NCBI GenBank assembly: GCA_947482825.1
Contig: CANKMT010000042.1
Coordinates: forward strand, 1-44,625
Origin: Betaproteobacteria bacterium
Lineage (GTDB): Bacteria; Pseudomonadota; Gammaproteobacteria; Burkholderiales; SG8-39
Length of the DNA: 44,625 bases
Direction of reading: 5' to 3'
Both the position numbers and the translations under genes were made by a program. This document shows positions 7,293 through 16,636 of the stretch, one piece after another (the first letter of the stretch is position 1; each line of letters begins with the position of its first letter). The notes under the pieces are model-generated. The model was given only the letters and a program-made list of their open reading frames with translations, was not told where the DNA came from and searched no databases.

Positions 7293-7381
7293 GTCGATTA
7301 TCCTTCGTACTCGGCCGGCAGGACCGGGAAAACATAACGAAGTCGGTGGGAATCCAGCGCATGTTCCTCGATATCCGCTAG

Positions 7382-7759
7382 AGGGAGGAGATCGTCCCCG
7401 CGCTTGAGCGCGCGCGAAAGGAGCGCGCGGAGGCCGTGGAAGTCGGCATGGACGGCCTGTTCCAGGTGCATGGCAAGCTCATCGTTGAACTTGCGAACAA
7501 ACATCGGCTTCCTGCGATCTACCAATCCACGGAATTCGTCTTCGACGGGGGATTGATCAGCTATGGCGTGAACTATCCGGATCAGTACCGCCGCGTGGCC
7601 GGCTACCTGGACAGGATCATCAAGGGCGCCAAGCCCGGCGACCTGCCGTTCGAGCAGCTGACCCACATGGAGATGGTCGTCAACGCGAAGGCGGCGAAGG
7701 CCCTGGGCATCGTGTTTCCGCAAACCGTGCTGCTGCGGGCGGCCGGGGTGATCGAGTGA
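7382..7759 (+). pseudogene. 3' fragment of an ABC_sub_bind substrate-binding protein gene
   Basis: After a TAG at 7379-7381 the frame encodes the last third of an ABC_sub_bind (COG2984-type) periplasmic protein: ELANKHRLPAIYQSTEFV, GGLISYGVNYPDQYRR, then ADLP-like and AKALGI segments ending in VIE. The family is about 320 residues; about 200 N-terminal residues with the signal peptide are missing. It sits directly upstream of a second, differently damaged member, so this is probably a former tandem pair. Confidence 0.75.
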
Positions 7760-7861
7760 GGCGATCATAAATTCAGCAGATTAAGTTCATAAAGTCCGCG
7801 CCCTGCTTGGCTCAGAAGCCAATTCGTGTATCGGTACCGATTCATCCTGGAGGAAGGCCCA

Positions 7862-8642
7862 ATGAAGCGCCGCGAACTGATTGCCGCATCGGGAGCGCTG
7901 TGCGTGCTCGCCGCAGCGCGTTCGTTTGCGCAGGCGCCCAAAGCCCCGCGGCGGATCGGTTGGCTCATGCCCGGGGCGGCCGACAGTTTCAAGCTCGTGG
8001 CGGAGGCTTTCGCCGCGAAACTGAAGGAACTTGGCTACGTCGAAGGCCGCGACTACGTGATCGAGAAGCGGATGAGCGAAGGCCGCCTCGAGACGCTGGC
8101 TCCGCTCGCACGCGAGCTTGTCGCTCTCAAGCCCGACGTGCTCCTGACCGCGTCGCATCGCCGTGCTCGAGCACGAGGGCGACCCTTACGCCCCGAGGTT
8201 CTCGGAGGCGCATCGGCAGCCGGCCCAGGCGGCGGGCTTCCAGTTGAGTGTCGTGAGGGTGAAGCGGCCGGAGGATTTCGAGCGCGCCTTCGCGGAAATG
8301 TCGCGGGGCAAGGCTGAGGCGCTGATCGTCCCGCAGATGTCGCTGTTCGTGCGCAACGAAAAAATGGTCGCGGATGGCGCGATCAAGGCGAGACTGCCGC
8401 TCTACAGCACTGGACAGTTCACCCGGGCCGGCGGCCTGCCGAGCTTCAACAGCGACGTGCTGGAAAACTATCGCCGCGCTGCGGTGATGGTCGACAAGAT
8501 CTTCAAGGGCATGAAGCCTGCCGACATCCCGGTCGAAGAGCCAGAGCGGTTCAAGCTGGTGATCAATCTGCGGACTGCCAAGGCCCTGGGCATCACCATT
8601 CTGCAGTCGTTGCTGATCAGGGCGGACGAGGTGATTGAGTGA
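7862..8642 (+). pseudogene. ABC_sub_bind substrate-binding protein gene with internal deletion and frameshift
   Basis: ATG 7862 follows a GGAGGA ribosome site. A signal peptide with twin-Arg-like MKRRELIAASGAL and AxA cleavage is followed by IGWLMPG, LKELGYVEGRDYVIEKR and KPDVLLTAS. At about 8155 homology jumps to RIAVLEHEGDPYAPRF in another frame and continues to the normal C-terminus ILQSLLIRADEVIE. Relative to the family roughly 80-90 residues between KPDVLL and RIAVL are absent, so a deletion that is not a multiple of three broke the gene. Both ends are well conserved, so the event looks recent. Confidence 0.8.
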
Positions 8643-8777
8643 AACGCCAGCTGCAACAGGATCTGATTACTTCTTGCAGATTAGAAGCCAATTTCTATTC
8701 CGCAAAATCACCTGCATTCGAGATCCGCCAGGATTCTGATGCGCGCAGACAGGGTGATCGAAATCTCGAGACTGCGG

Positions 8778-9188
8778 CTATTTCGCCACCCAGTTCTCCA
8801 CGTGCAATCGAGGCACCTTGGAAAACTCACGCTCGTTGTTCGTCACCAGCGTCAGGCCAAGGCTCAGCGCGTGCGCGGCGATCAGCGTGTCGAGCGGACC
8901 GATCGGGTTGCCTTGCGCTTCGAGGCCGGCGCGCACCGTCCCGTATGTTTCGGCCGCGCTGGCATCGAACGGGACCACATTGAGGGCGTCGAGCACGCGC
9001 TCCAAGGCTTTGCGGTTTGCCGCCCGCCGCGCGCTTTTCTCGATGCCGAACCGCAATTCGGCCAAGGTGATCGAGGAGACCGCCAGATCCTCCGGCTCCT
9101 CGCTGTCGAACCGCTCGAGCACCGCCTGATGGCCGGGCCGCGCGTTGAGCACGTACACCAGGATGTTGGTGTCCAGCATGTAGCGCAT
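8778..9188 (-). CDS. vapC: PIN-domain toxin VapC
   Basis: 136 residues. MRYMLDTNILVYVLN gives the first Asp of the PIN site, AVSSITLAELRFGIEKS the conserved Glu, GPLDTLIAAHAL the third acidic residue and LVTNNEREF the final Asn-Asn-E signature of VapC/FitB-like toxins. All catalytic positions are present. The start overlaps the antitoxin stop (TGATG), so expression is coupled. It is probably a site-specific RNase acting on tRNA or rRNA. Confidence 0.9.
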   Translation of the reverse strand: MRYMLDTNILVYVLNARPGHQAVLERFDSEEPEDLAVSSITLAELRFGIEKSARRAANRKALERVLDALNVVPFDASAAETYGTVRAGLEAQGNPIGPLDTLIAAHALSLGLTLVTNNEREFSKVPRLHVENWVAK

Positions 9189-9421
9189 CAACGCTTCCAG
9201 TCGCGCTTGTCGGTGTCCGTCGATTGTTTTCGCTCGATGCCGAAGCCATCGGGCGTACCGGACAGCGCATGGCGGATCGCGGCGCCGAGCCGGGGCCGCT
9301 GCGGCTTCAGGAACGCGCTCAGCGCCTCGTTCACCAGGGTCGAGCGGCTCTTGCGATCGCGCCGGCTGGCATTGTCGAGGAGTTGCTCGACTTCGGGTTT
9401 GAGCCGGACGGAAAGGGGCAT
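9188..9421 (-). CDS. Ribbon-helix-helix VapB-type antitoxin
   Basis: 77 residues from ATG 9421, preceded by AGGAG. MPLSVRLKPEVEQLLD followed by SRSTLVNEALSAFL is a CopG/RHH DNA-binding domain; the C-terminal tail would wrap the toxin. An upstream in-frame ATG is possible but lacks a ribosome site and family similarity. It probably represses the pair through the palindrome at 9447-9457. Confidence 0.85.
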   Translation of the reverse strand: MPLSVRLKPEVEQLLDNASRRDRKSRSTLVNEALSAFLKPQRPRLGAAIRHALSGTPDGFGIERKQSTDTDKRDWKR

Positions 9422-9446
9422 GGCTGGGCTCCTGCAAGATTCAAGA

Positions 9447-9457
9447 TTGTATGACAA
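9447..9457. promoter_or_regulatory. Palindrome upstream of vapBC, overlapping a -10-like box
   Basis: TTGT-ATG-ACAA (9447-9457) is palindromic apart from its centre and, read on the minus strand, contains the -10-like TACAAT (ending at 9446). It lies about 26-36 bases before the antitoxin start. This position suits autoregulation by the RHH antitoxin. Short motif, so chance cannot be excluded. Confidence 0.3.
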
Positions 9458-9481
9458 GTGTAACACATCCGGGGTAGCCAG

Positions 9482-9631
9482 ATGAACCGCGGATTGATCG
9501 GCCTCGTCTTTGGCTGCCTGCTTTTCACCTCAGGCGCTTTTCCGGGCGATCCCGCGACAGAGGCGGTGGTGCACGGCCACATCAAGGCGAAATCCGATCG
9601 CGTGCTCGACTTCGTCGCGCGCCTGCCCTAG
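9482..9631 (+). CDS. Small putative exported peptide or truncated gene
   Basis: 49 residues, ATG 9482 to TAG 9629-9631. The first 22 residues look like a signal peptide (hydrophobic GLIGLVFGCLLFTSGAF) and the rest is a short hydrophilic tail. No family was recognised. It overlaps the stop of the convergent channel gene by 3-4 bases, so it may be the 5' fragment of a longer secreted-protein gene cut off at this junction. No clear ribosome site is visible. Confidence 0.3.
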   Translation: MNRGLIGLVFGCLLFTSGAFPGDPATEAVVHGHIKAKSDRVLDFVARLP

Positions 9632-10785
9632 TTCGCGCCGCTGTCGTTCTCCCGCCGCCGCTTGGCCTCGGCTTCGATCGCCGCGATCAGCGTGGGCTGC
9701 TGCCCGGCAAGCTGGTAGAAGTCCGCCACGTTCAGGACTAGCAGCGTACAGGGCGAAGCGGTGAACACGTCAGCGGAGCGGGGCTTGCGGTCGAGCAACG
9801 CCATCTCGCCGAAGAAGTCTCCCATCCCAAGTGTGCGCATGCCGGAGGCGAGTTTGACCTCCACCGTGCCCAACACGATGAAGTACATCGAATCGCCGGC
9901 CGCGCCCTTGCGGATCACCATCGCACCCGCGGGGTAGCTGCGCGAGTGCAGTCTCTCGACGATATCGGCGATCGCGATTGCGCCGATCTCGGAAAAGAAT
10001 GGCACGCGGGCGACCAGATCCCAGGTGCGCACGAACTCCCCCCTGCGCACCTCGGCGGCGAATCCGGTGGCGAGGATGCCTGCAAGAAGCGCGAGCACCG
10101 CGATTCCGCACAGCATGACCAGGCCGCCCAGCAGGCGGCCCGCCGGTGTCAGCGGCACTACATCGCCGTATCCGGTCGTGGTCAGCGTGACCACCGTCCA
10201 CCACAGCGCGGCGGGGATGCTGCCGAACTGCTCGGGTTGCTTGGCCTCCTCCAGCCAATGCGCGATCGTGGCCGCCGAAAACAGGACGATCGCGAAAAGG
10301 GCCGCTGCGGCGCCGAGGGCGGAGCGCTCGTTGTGGAAGACCCGCGCGATCAGTCCCACGCCGGGGGCATGGTTGGCAAGCTTGAGCACCCACAGGAGCA
10401 CGAAAATCGAGGCCGAGTCGGCGCCCAGTCGCGCGCCGCCTGAGACTGTGGCGAGGGCGGGAACCACCGCCAGCAGGTCGATGAGGCCCCCGGCCGACAG
10501 CATCCAGCGGATTCGCGCGCGAGCCGGGGAGTCGTCCTGGAAGAGCGGATTCTCCGGCGCGACCCAGCCGCGCAACGCATAAGCGAAGAAGAATGCCGTC
10601 GCCACGACCCCGGTGACAATCGCCGCGACTTCCCGGGCGTTCGGTGTGAGGCTGTCGAGCGTTCCGACCGAGACAGACGCGATCCCGATCAGGTTCAGGA
10701 AGATTTCAAGCGCGCGAACCTGGCGTGCCGCATCTGATTGGCCGGAAGGATCCAGCAAGCCATAGATTCGAGCTCTGAGCGTCAC
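9628..10785 (-). CDS. Cyclic-nucleotide-gated potassium channel
   Basis: 385 residues. About six membrane segments occupy residues 20-245, with the pore helix and selectivity filter TTTGYGDV (GYG at 205-207). The C-terminus is a cyclic-nucleotide-binding domain with an FFGEMALLDRKPRSADV phosphate-binding cassette. The layout is like MlotiK1-type six-helix K+ channels, though the S4 segment has few positive charges, so it is likely ligand- rather than voltage-gated. It would let K+ pass in response to cAMP or cGMP. A receiver-linked class III cyclase is encoded about 11 kb away. Confidence 0.88.
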   Translation of the reverse strand: MTLRARIYGLLDPSGQSDAARQVRALEIFLNLIGIASVSVGTLDSLTPNAREVAAIVTGVVATAFFFAYALRGWVAPENPLFQDDSPARARIRWMLSAGGLIDLLAVVPALATVSGGARLGADSASIFVLLWVLKLANHAPGVGLIARVFHNERSALGAAAALFAIVLFSAATIAHWLEEAKQPEQFGSIPAALWWTVVTLTTTGYGDVVPLTPAGRLLGGLVMLCGIAVLALLAGILATGFAAEVRRGEFVRTWDLVARVPFFSEIGAIAIADIVERLHSRSYPAGAMVIRKGAAGDSMYFIVLGTVEVKLASGMRTLGMGDFFGEMALLDRKPRSADVFTASPCTLLVLNVADFYQLAGQQPTLIAAIEAEAKRRRENDSGAN

Positions 10786-10901
10786 CCCGGTCTCCCCTAA
10801 AATGCGTCTTGTACGTCCGGGATTCTATCCCCGGGCGACCCGGTCGATGCCCTATGGTGAAAAGCCGGCCCCGCGACTATCCTTGAACCACGGGAGTGGG
10901 A

Positions 10902-12149
10902 ATGGACAACCGCAGGTACTACGGCCTGGACGCGTTGCGTGGCGGCATGATGATGCTCGGCATCGTCCTGCACGCGGCAATGCTCTACCTCGCGTCACCG
11001 CCGCCGACGATGCCGATCCCGACGGACGCGAACAACTCGCCGGTCTTCGACCTCGTGTTCCACTTCATCCACAGTTTCAGGATGCCGACGTTTTTCGTGC
11101 TTTCGGGGTTCTTCACCGCGCTGCTGGTGGAGAAACGCGGGGCTTGGGGCACCCTCAAGAACCGCGCGGCCCGGATTCTCGCGCCGCTCGTCGCGGGCGT
11201 TTTCACGATCCTTCCGCTCACCGTGCTGTTCATGCTCGACTTCATGATCGCCGCGCGCTACGGCATCTTCGAGCTGATCCCGAGCCGGGCGGATGCCATG
11301 GCGCTGGCTTCTTCGGTGGCGGCACGCAGCATCGAGGTTGACAAGCACGAAGGCGAGGTTGCGCTGGCCCACCTGTGGTTCCTCTACTACCTGTGCTATT
11401 TCTACCTGTTGATCCCGATCTGCCGCTGGCTGGTGACGCTGAGCCTGCCGCATGAAGGGAAGTTGACGCGGCTGCTGGTGTCGCCGTGGTTCCTGGCCGT
11501 GTTCGCGCTCTACACGGCCGCGACGCTATGGCCGTTCCATGGCGGACAGGTGCAGGAGGGCTTCATCTTCCTGAAGCCGCATCCGCCATCGCTCTTGTGC
11601 TACGGCTCGTTCTTCGTACTCGGCTACTTCTTCCACCACTACCGCGATTTCCTGCAAGCACTCGCGAGGCGCGTGCCTGCGTGGGCGTTGCTTTCGGCGG
11701 TCTGCTTTCCGCTGGCCCTGTACCTGAGCCATCTCGACAACGATGTGCGCGGCAAGGACTTCGCGTTGCACCTGGCCGCGGTGCTCGCCAACGGCCTGTG
11801 CACCTGGGCGCTGATCTACCTCTTCATCGGCGGCGCGCTGCGCCTCTTCGATCGCGACTCGCCCTGGATCCAGTACACCTCCCAGTCTTCGTACTGGGTA
11901 TTCCTGGTGCATATGCCGCTCGTGAACCTGGCCGGCTGGTGGCTCGTGCGGTACGACCTGCCCGCGATGCTCAAATTCCTCCTCGTGTGCGCGTTCACGG
12001 CGGTGATCGCGCTTCTGACTTTTCACTACTGGGTGCAGAAGACCTGGCTCAGTTCATTCCTGCACGGGCGGCGATTCAACCTCGACTGGCCATGGCGCAA
12101 GCCGCAGGTGCAGATGGAATCGATCGCGCCGTCGGCGAGCGGCGATTGA
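10902..12149 (+). CDS. Acyltransferase-3 family membrane protein (OpgC-like)
   Basis: 415 residues with about 10 membrane helices. The N-terminus RYYGLDALRGGMMMLGIVLHAA carries the family's signature Arg-Gly and essential His; HSFRMPTFFVLSGFFTALL follows as the second motif. These proteins move acetyl or succinyl groups onto periplasmic or surface glycans; OpgC/MdoC is the closest well-known type. ATG 10902 is chosen over GTG 10896 because GGGAG at 10892-10896 gives it a proper ribosome site. It stands alone; the acceptor is unknown. Confidence 0.82.
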   Translation: MDNRRYYGLDALRGGMMMLGIVLHAAMLYLASPPPTMPIPTDANNSPVFDLVFHFIHSFRMPTFFVLSGFFTALLVEKRGAWGTLKNRAARILAPLVAGVFTILPLTVLFMLDFMIAARYGIFELIPSRADAMALASSVAARSIEVDKHEGEVALAHLWFLYYLCYFYLLIPICRWLVTLSLPHEGKLTRLLVSPWFLAVFALYTAATLWPFHGGQVQEGFIFLKPHPPSLLCYGSFFVLGYFFHHYRDFLQALARRVPAWALLSAVCFPLALYLSHLDNDVRGKDFALHLAAVLANGLCTWALIYLFIGGALRLFDRDSPWIQYTSQSSYWVFLVHMPLVNLAGWWLVRYDLPAMLKFLLVCAFTAVIALLTFHYWVQKTWLSSFLHGRRFNLDWPWRKPQVQMESIAPSASGD

Positions 12150-12199
12150 CCGGAGATCGGTCGGGCACGTAGGCTGCACGGAACATTCACGGAGACCCC

Positions 12200-12970
12200 A
12201 TGGGCGCCACCGAAAAATTCATCCTGTTCACCCAACCCGGGTGAAGCAGCTGCCTTAGAACGAAAGAGTTTCTTTCGAAAAAAGGCATTCCCTTCGCGGC
12301 CGTTGACGTAGCCAACGACCCCGGCGGGCGCGAGCGGCTGCTTGCGCTGGGTGTGCGCACCGTGCCGGTCGTCGCCCTGGGCGATCAATACGTGTTCGCT
12401 CAGAATCTCGAAGACGTGGCCGAGTTCGTCGGGCTGCAGGGTACCGGGCACATCCCGTTGCCGCCCGAGGTGCTCATCGTGCGGTGGGTCAAGGTGCTGC
12501 GCACTGTGCAGCGGCAAATTCGCCAGATGCCGGAGGCGAGGATGGGCGAGCGCGTGATCGACAACCGCGATCGCTCGATCCGACTCATGGGGCACCACGT
12601 GTTCAGAATCGCCGAGGCGTACCTCGAAACCGTCGTCGATGGCGTCGAGTACGCGACCCAGCTCGCCAACGAGCCGCCCGCCGAGGGCAAGTGCGTCACG
12701 GGTGACGAGATCGCCGCGTATGGCGAAGGCTTGATTCGCCGCCTGCAGTCCTGGTGGGCAGGACTCCCGGATAAGTCCTGCCGCGGCAAGGTCCAGACTT
12801 TCTTCGGGCCGCAGCCGGCCAGCATGCTGTTCGAACGCTCGACCTGGCACTGCGCGCAACATGCGCGCCAGCTTGCGGCGGTGCTCGAGCGATTCGGCAT
12901 CGAACCCCAGGCAAGGCTCACGCGCGAGGATCTCGCCGGCCTGCCCCTCCCGGAAGGATTGTGGGAATAG
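12200..12970 (+). CDS. Glutaredoxin-DinB fusion with in-frame UGA: candidate selenoprotein
   Basis: ATG 12200 (GGAGA at 12191-12195) opens a frame that runs to TAG 12968-12970, 256 residues, if UGA at 12242-12244 (codon 15) is read through. Residues 1-80 are a glutaredoxin domain: KFILFTQPG, then UGA-S-S-C in place of the CxxC redox motif, then RTVPVVALG with the cis-Pro loop. Residues 95-256 resemble a DinB/four-helix domain with metal-type His residues (RLMGHHVFRIAEAYL and STWHCAQHARQL). The UGA lies exactly at the first redox Cys and a hairpin follows, so selenocysteine is a real possibility. The alternative is a TGC-to-TGA nonsense mutation. The next ATG-type start would skip the active site. 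Confidence 0.72.
12252..12286 (+). promoter_or_regulatory. SECIS-like stem-loop downstream of the UGA codon
   Basis: The lower stem pairs GCCTT (12252-12256) with AAGGC (12282-12286). A symmetric 4x4 internal loop follows (AGAA/AAAA), then a perfect 7-bp upper stem, CGAAAGA (12261-12267) with TCTTTCG (12271-12277), closed by the loop GUU (12268-12270). Bacterial SECIS elements need a small hairpin just after UGA with a G or GU at the start of the apical loop, 16-37 bases from UGA; here the distance is 23 bases. Codons in this stretch are unusually A/T-rich (AGA, AAA, TTT, CTT) for the gene. Confidence 0.55.
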
Positions 12971-13012
12971 CACGGCGCCGAGGGTAGTATTCGCGGGGGA
13001 GTCCTCGCGGCA

Positions 13013-14281
<1,269 letters not shown>

Positions 14282-14297
14282 GCGCAGAACCCGCGCG

Positions 14298-14867
14298 TCA
14301 GGCGGAAGGCGGCGACGCGTTCGCTTCGGCCCGGTTTCTCAGCATGCGCAGGACCTCGCGCTCGAGCCACAGGCCCAGGGCGCCTGCATCGGGGTGCTTG
14401 CTGTACCTGATCAGGCGGCGCAGGCCGGCTTCGGAGAGACATTTTTCCGTCGCGGCTTCCGGGATTGCGATCTCATGGCCGCTGTAATGCCGGAAAGTGT
14501 CCGTATCGACCTCGAGCGCGAGGATGAACGCGATTTCGTTCAGCGCGAACCACGGCTGTGTCTTTTCGTCGAGGAACACGCGCACGCGCCGGCCCTTGAA
14601 GGCGTACCACTCGTGGCGGTGATCGCCTTCGACGCCTTCGACGAACTGCTTGGCACTCGCGAGCGAGGAGAAGATCGCTCCGGTCCAGCTCCATGCAAAC
14701 AGGGCGCCGAGACCCGCCACCAGGAAGACCAGCATTGCGGCGGTAAAGGTGTCGCCCTTTTTCATCGCTCCGCCGATCCCGAACAGCACGCCGATGATTA
14801 CGCCAATCGACGCGATCCGCAGGACCCATTTGAGGACAGGGCGCTCGTCGTCGACACCAAAGCTCAT
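14298..14867 (-). CDS. Membrane protein of unknown function
   Basis: 189 residues from ATG 14867. Two hydrophobic segments lie near residues 13-32 and 43-66 (WVLRIASIGVIIGVLFGI and AAMLVFLVAGLGALFAW), followed by a charged cytosolic C-terminal domain. No domain was recognised. The frame continues open upstream through the next gene, but the cupin gene explains that stretch. It starts 6 bases after the cupin stop on the same strand, so the two are probably co-transcribed. It converges with the kinase gene. Confidence 0.6.
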   Translation of the reverse strand: MSFGVDDERPVLKWVLRIASIGVIIGVLFGIGGAMKKGDTFTAAMLVFLVAGLGALFAWSWTGAIFSSLASAKQFVEGVEGDHRHEWYAFKGRRVRVFLDEKTQPWFALNEIAFILALEVDTDTFRHYSGHEIAIPEAATEKCLSEAGLRRLIRYSKHPDAGALGLWLEREVLRMLRNRAEANASPPSA

Positions 14868-14872
14868 CGCGG

Positions 14873-15418
14873 CTAGCGTTTGCCGTCCAGCAACACAAAC
14901 GCGATCCGCGCGGTCTTCTGCGACCGGTTCGCCCACGCGTGGTTGGTGCCGCGCTGGATCAGCACATCGCCCTGGCGCATCAGCGTCTCGTTCTCGTCCA
15001 TCACGGCCCAGATCTCGCCTTCGAGGATGATCGCGTAGTCGACGGTGTCGGTCGTGTGCATGCCGGGATGCTTGCCTTCGCGCTTGTCGTGCTGCGCATC
15101 CGTGAACATCGTGCCGAACGTGGCCTGGATGCGGCGCTTGCGCTCTTCCGGGTCGGCCACCTCGGGCGGGAAATCGATGATGCGCAGGATCGAGCCGCCA
15201 TTGCCGGGCGGCAGGATGCCTTTGTGGTCCGCAATGGTGTCGGGCGCATCGACTTTCTCCGGCGCGGCAAGGGTGCGCCAGATGTTGACGTTGCGGTAGC
15301 CGGGACGCTCGGCAACGGTCCGAATTGCGGTGGCCGGCGCATCCTCGACGATGCGCGAGCGGCCGTTGGCGTCGTCGCCGGTGACGATGCGGCGGATCGG
15401 GGGGAGGGTGTCGCTCAT
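14873..15418 (-). CDS. Cupin-domain protein
   Basis: 181 residues. The C-terminal half is a small beta-barrel cupin: GMHTTDTVDYAIILEGEIWAVMDENE in order as motif 1 (H-T..D.. and E, with G-E-I in the middle), then GDVLIQRGTNHAWANRSQ as motif 2 with its His. Only part of the usual metal-binding set (His-Glu-His) is present, so both an enzyme and a binding role are possible. Similar proteins are common beside aromatic-degradation genes in Burkholderiales. The start is ATG 15418, and the divergent amidohydrolase operon begins 120 bases away. Confidence 0.72.
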   Translation of the reverse strand: MSDTLPPIRRIVTGDDANGRSRIVEDAPATAIRTVAERPGYRNVNIWRTLAAPEKVDAPDTIADHKGILPPGNGGSILRIIDFPPEVADPEERKRRIQATFGTMFTDAQHDKREGKHPGMHTTDTVDYAIILEGEIWAVMDENETLMRQGDVLIQRGTNHAWANRSQKTARIAFVLLDGKR

Positions 15419-15537
15419 GGATTTCCTTTCCTGTCATGAAGCTGTGGTTCGAATGCGGAGATATTAACTCGCGCTCGCGTGATAGGCTTTAGAGGTGCTG
15501 CGCGGTCCGCGCCAGCGCATCTTCGGGGAGGAAGATC

Positions 15538-16635
15538 ATGTTCTGGCATCGCGATTCTCTCGGCTCATCCGGCGCCTTCGCCGGGCTCGTCTTCTGCAGT
15601 TGCCAGATGCTCGCGGTACCGCATGCCCACGGGCAGCCGCGCCGTCGCGAAACGCTCGTCGGCGGAAAGCGCGCCAAGGTGATCGACATCCATGCTCACT
15701 GCGCGGTACCCGAGGCAATGGCGCTCATGGGCCTGAAGTTCGGCGGAGAAACAATCCGCCCGGACCTGGGCATGGTCGACGCGCTCCCGGAGCGACTGGC
15801 GGCCATGGATTCGCAGGGCATCGACATGGAGGTGCTCAGCATCAATCCCTTCTGGTACAAGGCGGAGCGGGATCTGGCCGAGAAGATCATCCAGATCCAG
15901 AACGAGAAGCTCGCGGAAGCCTGCGCGGCGAATCCGGACCGGTTCCTTGCTTTTGCATCAGTCGCTTTGCAGCACCCCGACCTCGCCGCGCGCCAGCTTG
16001 AAGAAGGTGTGAAGAAATACGGCCTGCGCGGGGCGGCGATCGGCGCAAGCGTCGATGGGCTTGAAATCAGCGACCCGAAATTCCACCCGTTCTGGGCGAA
16101 AGCCGAAGAGCTCGGCGTTCTCGTCTTCATCCATCCCCAGGTCGGCGGCGCAGGGGTTGACCTGGCCAGGCGGCTCAAGGGCAACGGCTATCTCGACAAC
16201 ATCGTCGCCTTTCCACTCGAGACGACGATCGCGCTCTCGCACCTCGTCTTCGAGGGCACGCTCGACCGGTTTCCAGGATTGAAGATCTGCGCGGCGCACG
16301 GCGGCGGGTACCTGCCTTCGTATGCGAATCGCTCCGACCACGGCTGCCTCGTGCGCCCCGACCTCTGTCCCGGCGGCACGTATGGTGCGTTGAAGAAGAA
16401 GCCGACCGATTACCTGAAACAGATGTACTACGACACCATGGTTTTCTCGCCAGAGGGCATCCGCCACCTCGCGGCGGAGGTCGGTGCAAGCCAGCTCATG
16501 GTCGGCACGGATTACCCGTTCCCCTGGACGAAGACCATGGTGGACGAAGTGATGGCCACGCCCGGCCTGTCGGACGCGGATAAGGTTGCGATCCTCGGCG
16601 GAACGGCCACGAAACTGCTCGGCGTCAAGGGCTGA
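15538..16635 (+). CDS. Amidohydrolase, ACMSD-like (amidohydrolase_2)
   Basis: 365 residues, ATG 15538 after GGAGGA. The N-terminal 35 residues are hydrophobic and signal-like, which is unusual for this family. The metal site begins with DIHAHC (H52, H54); the central segment FIHPQVGG supplies the third His, and the late KICAAHGGG and VGTDYPFPW carry the fourth His and the metal Asp. It resembles amino-carboxymuconate-semialdehyde decarboxylases and related zinc hydrolases/decarboxylases. The substrate is not predictable; it is the first gene of a four-gene operon with a binding protein, a dioxygenase and a MaoC-like protein. Confidence 0.82.
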   Translation: MFWHRDSLGSSGAFAGLVFCSCQMLAVPHAHGQPRRRETLVGGKRAKVIDIHAHCAVPEAMALMGLKFGGETIRPDLGMVDALPERLAAMDSQGIDMEVLSINPFWYKAERDLAEKIIQIQNEKLAEACAANPDRFLAFASVALQHPDLAARQLEEGVKKYGLRGAAIGASVDGLEISDPKFHPFWAKAEELGVLVFIHPQVGGAGVDLARRLKGNGYLDNIVAFPLETTIALSHLVFEGTLDRFPGLKICAAHGGGYLPSYANRSDHGCLVRPDLCPGGTYGALKKKPTDYLKQMYYDTMVFSPEGIRHLAAEVGASQLMVGTDYPFPWTKTMVDEVMATPGLSDADKVAILGGTATKLLGVKG

Positions 16636-16636
16636 C

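Noticed and set aside
8683..8702. AGCCAATTTCTA shared with 229-240 as another dispersed repeat
   Set aside because: Only about 11 bases match and the flanks differ; likely chance.
14298..15437. One 379-residue protein spanning the membrane protein and the cupin gene
   Set aside because: The cupin motifs are in a different frame at 14873-15418; the long frame is open by chance and the membrane protein has its own ATG at 14867.
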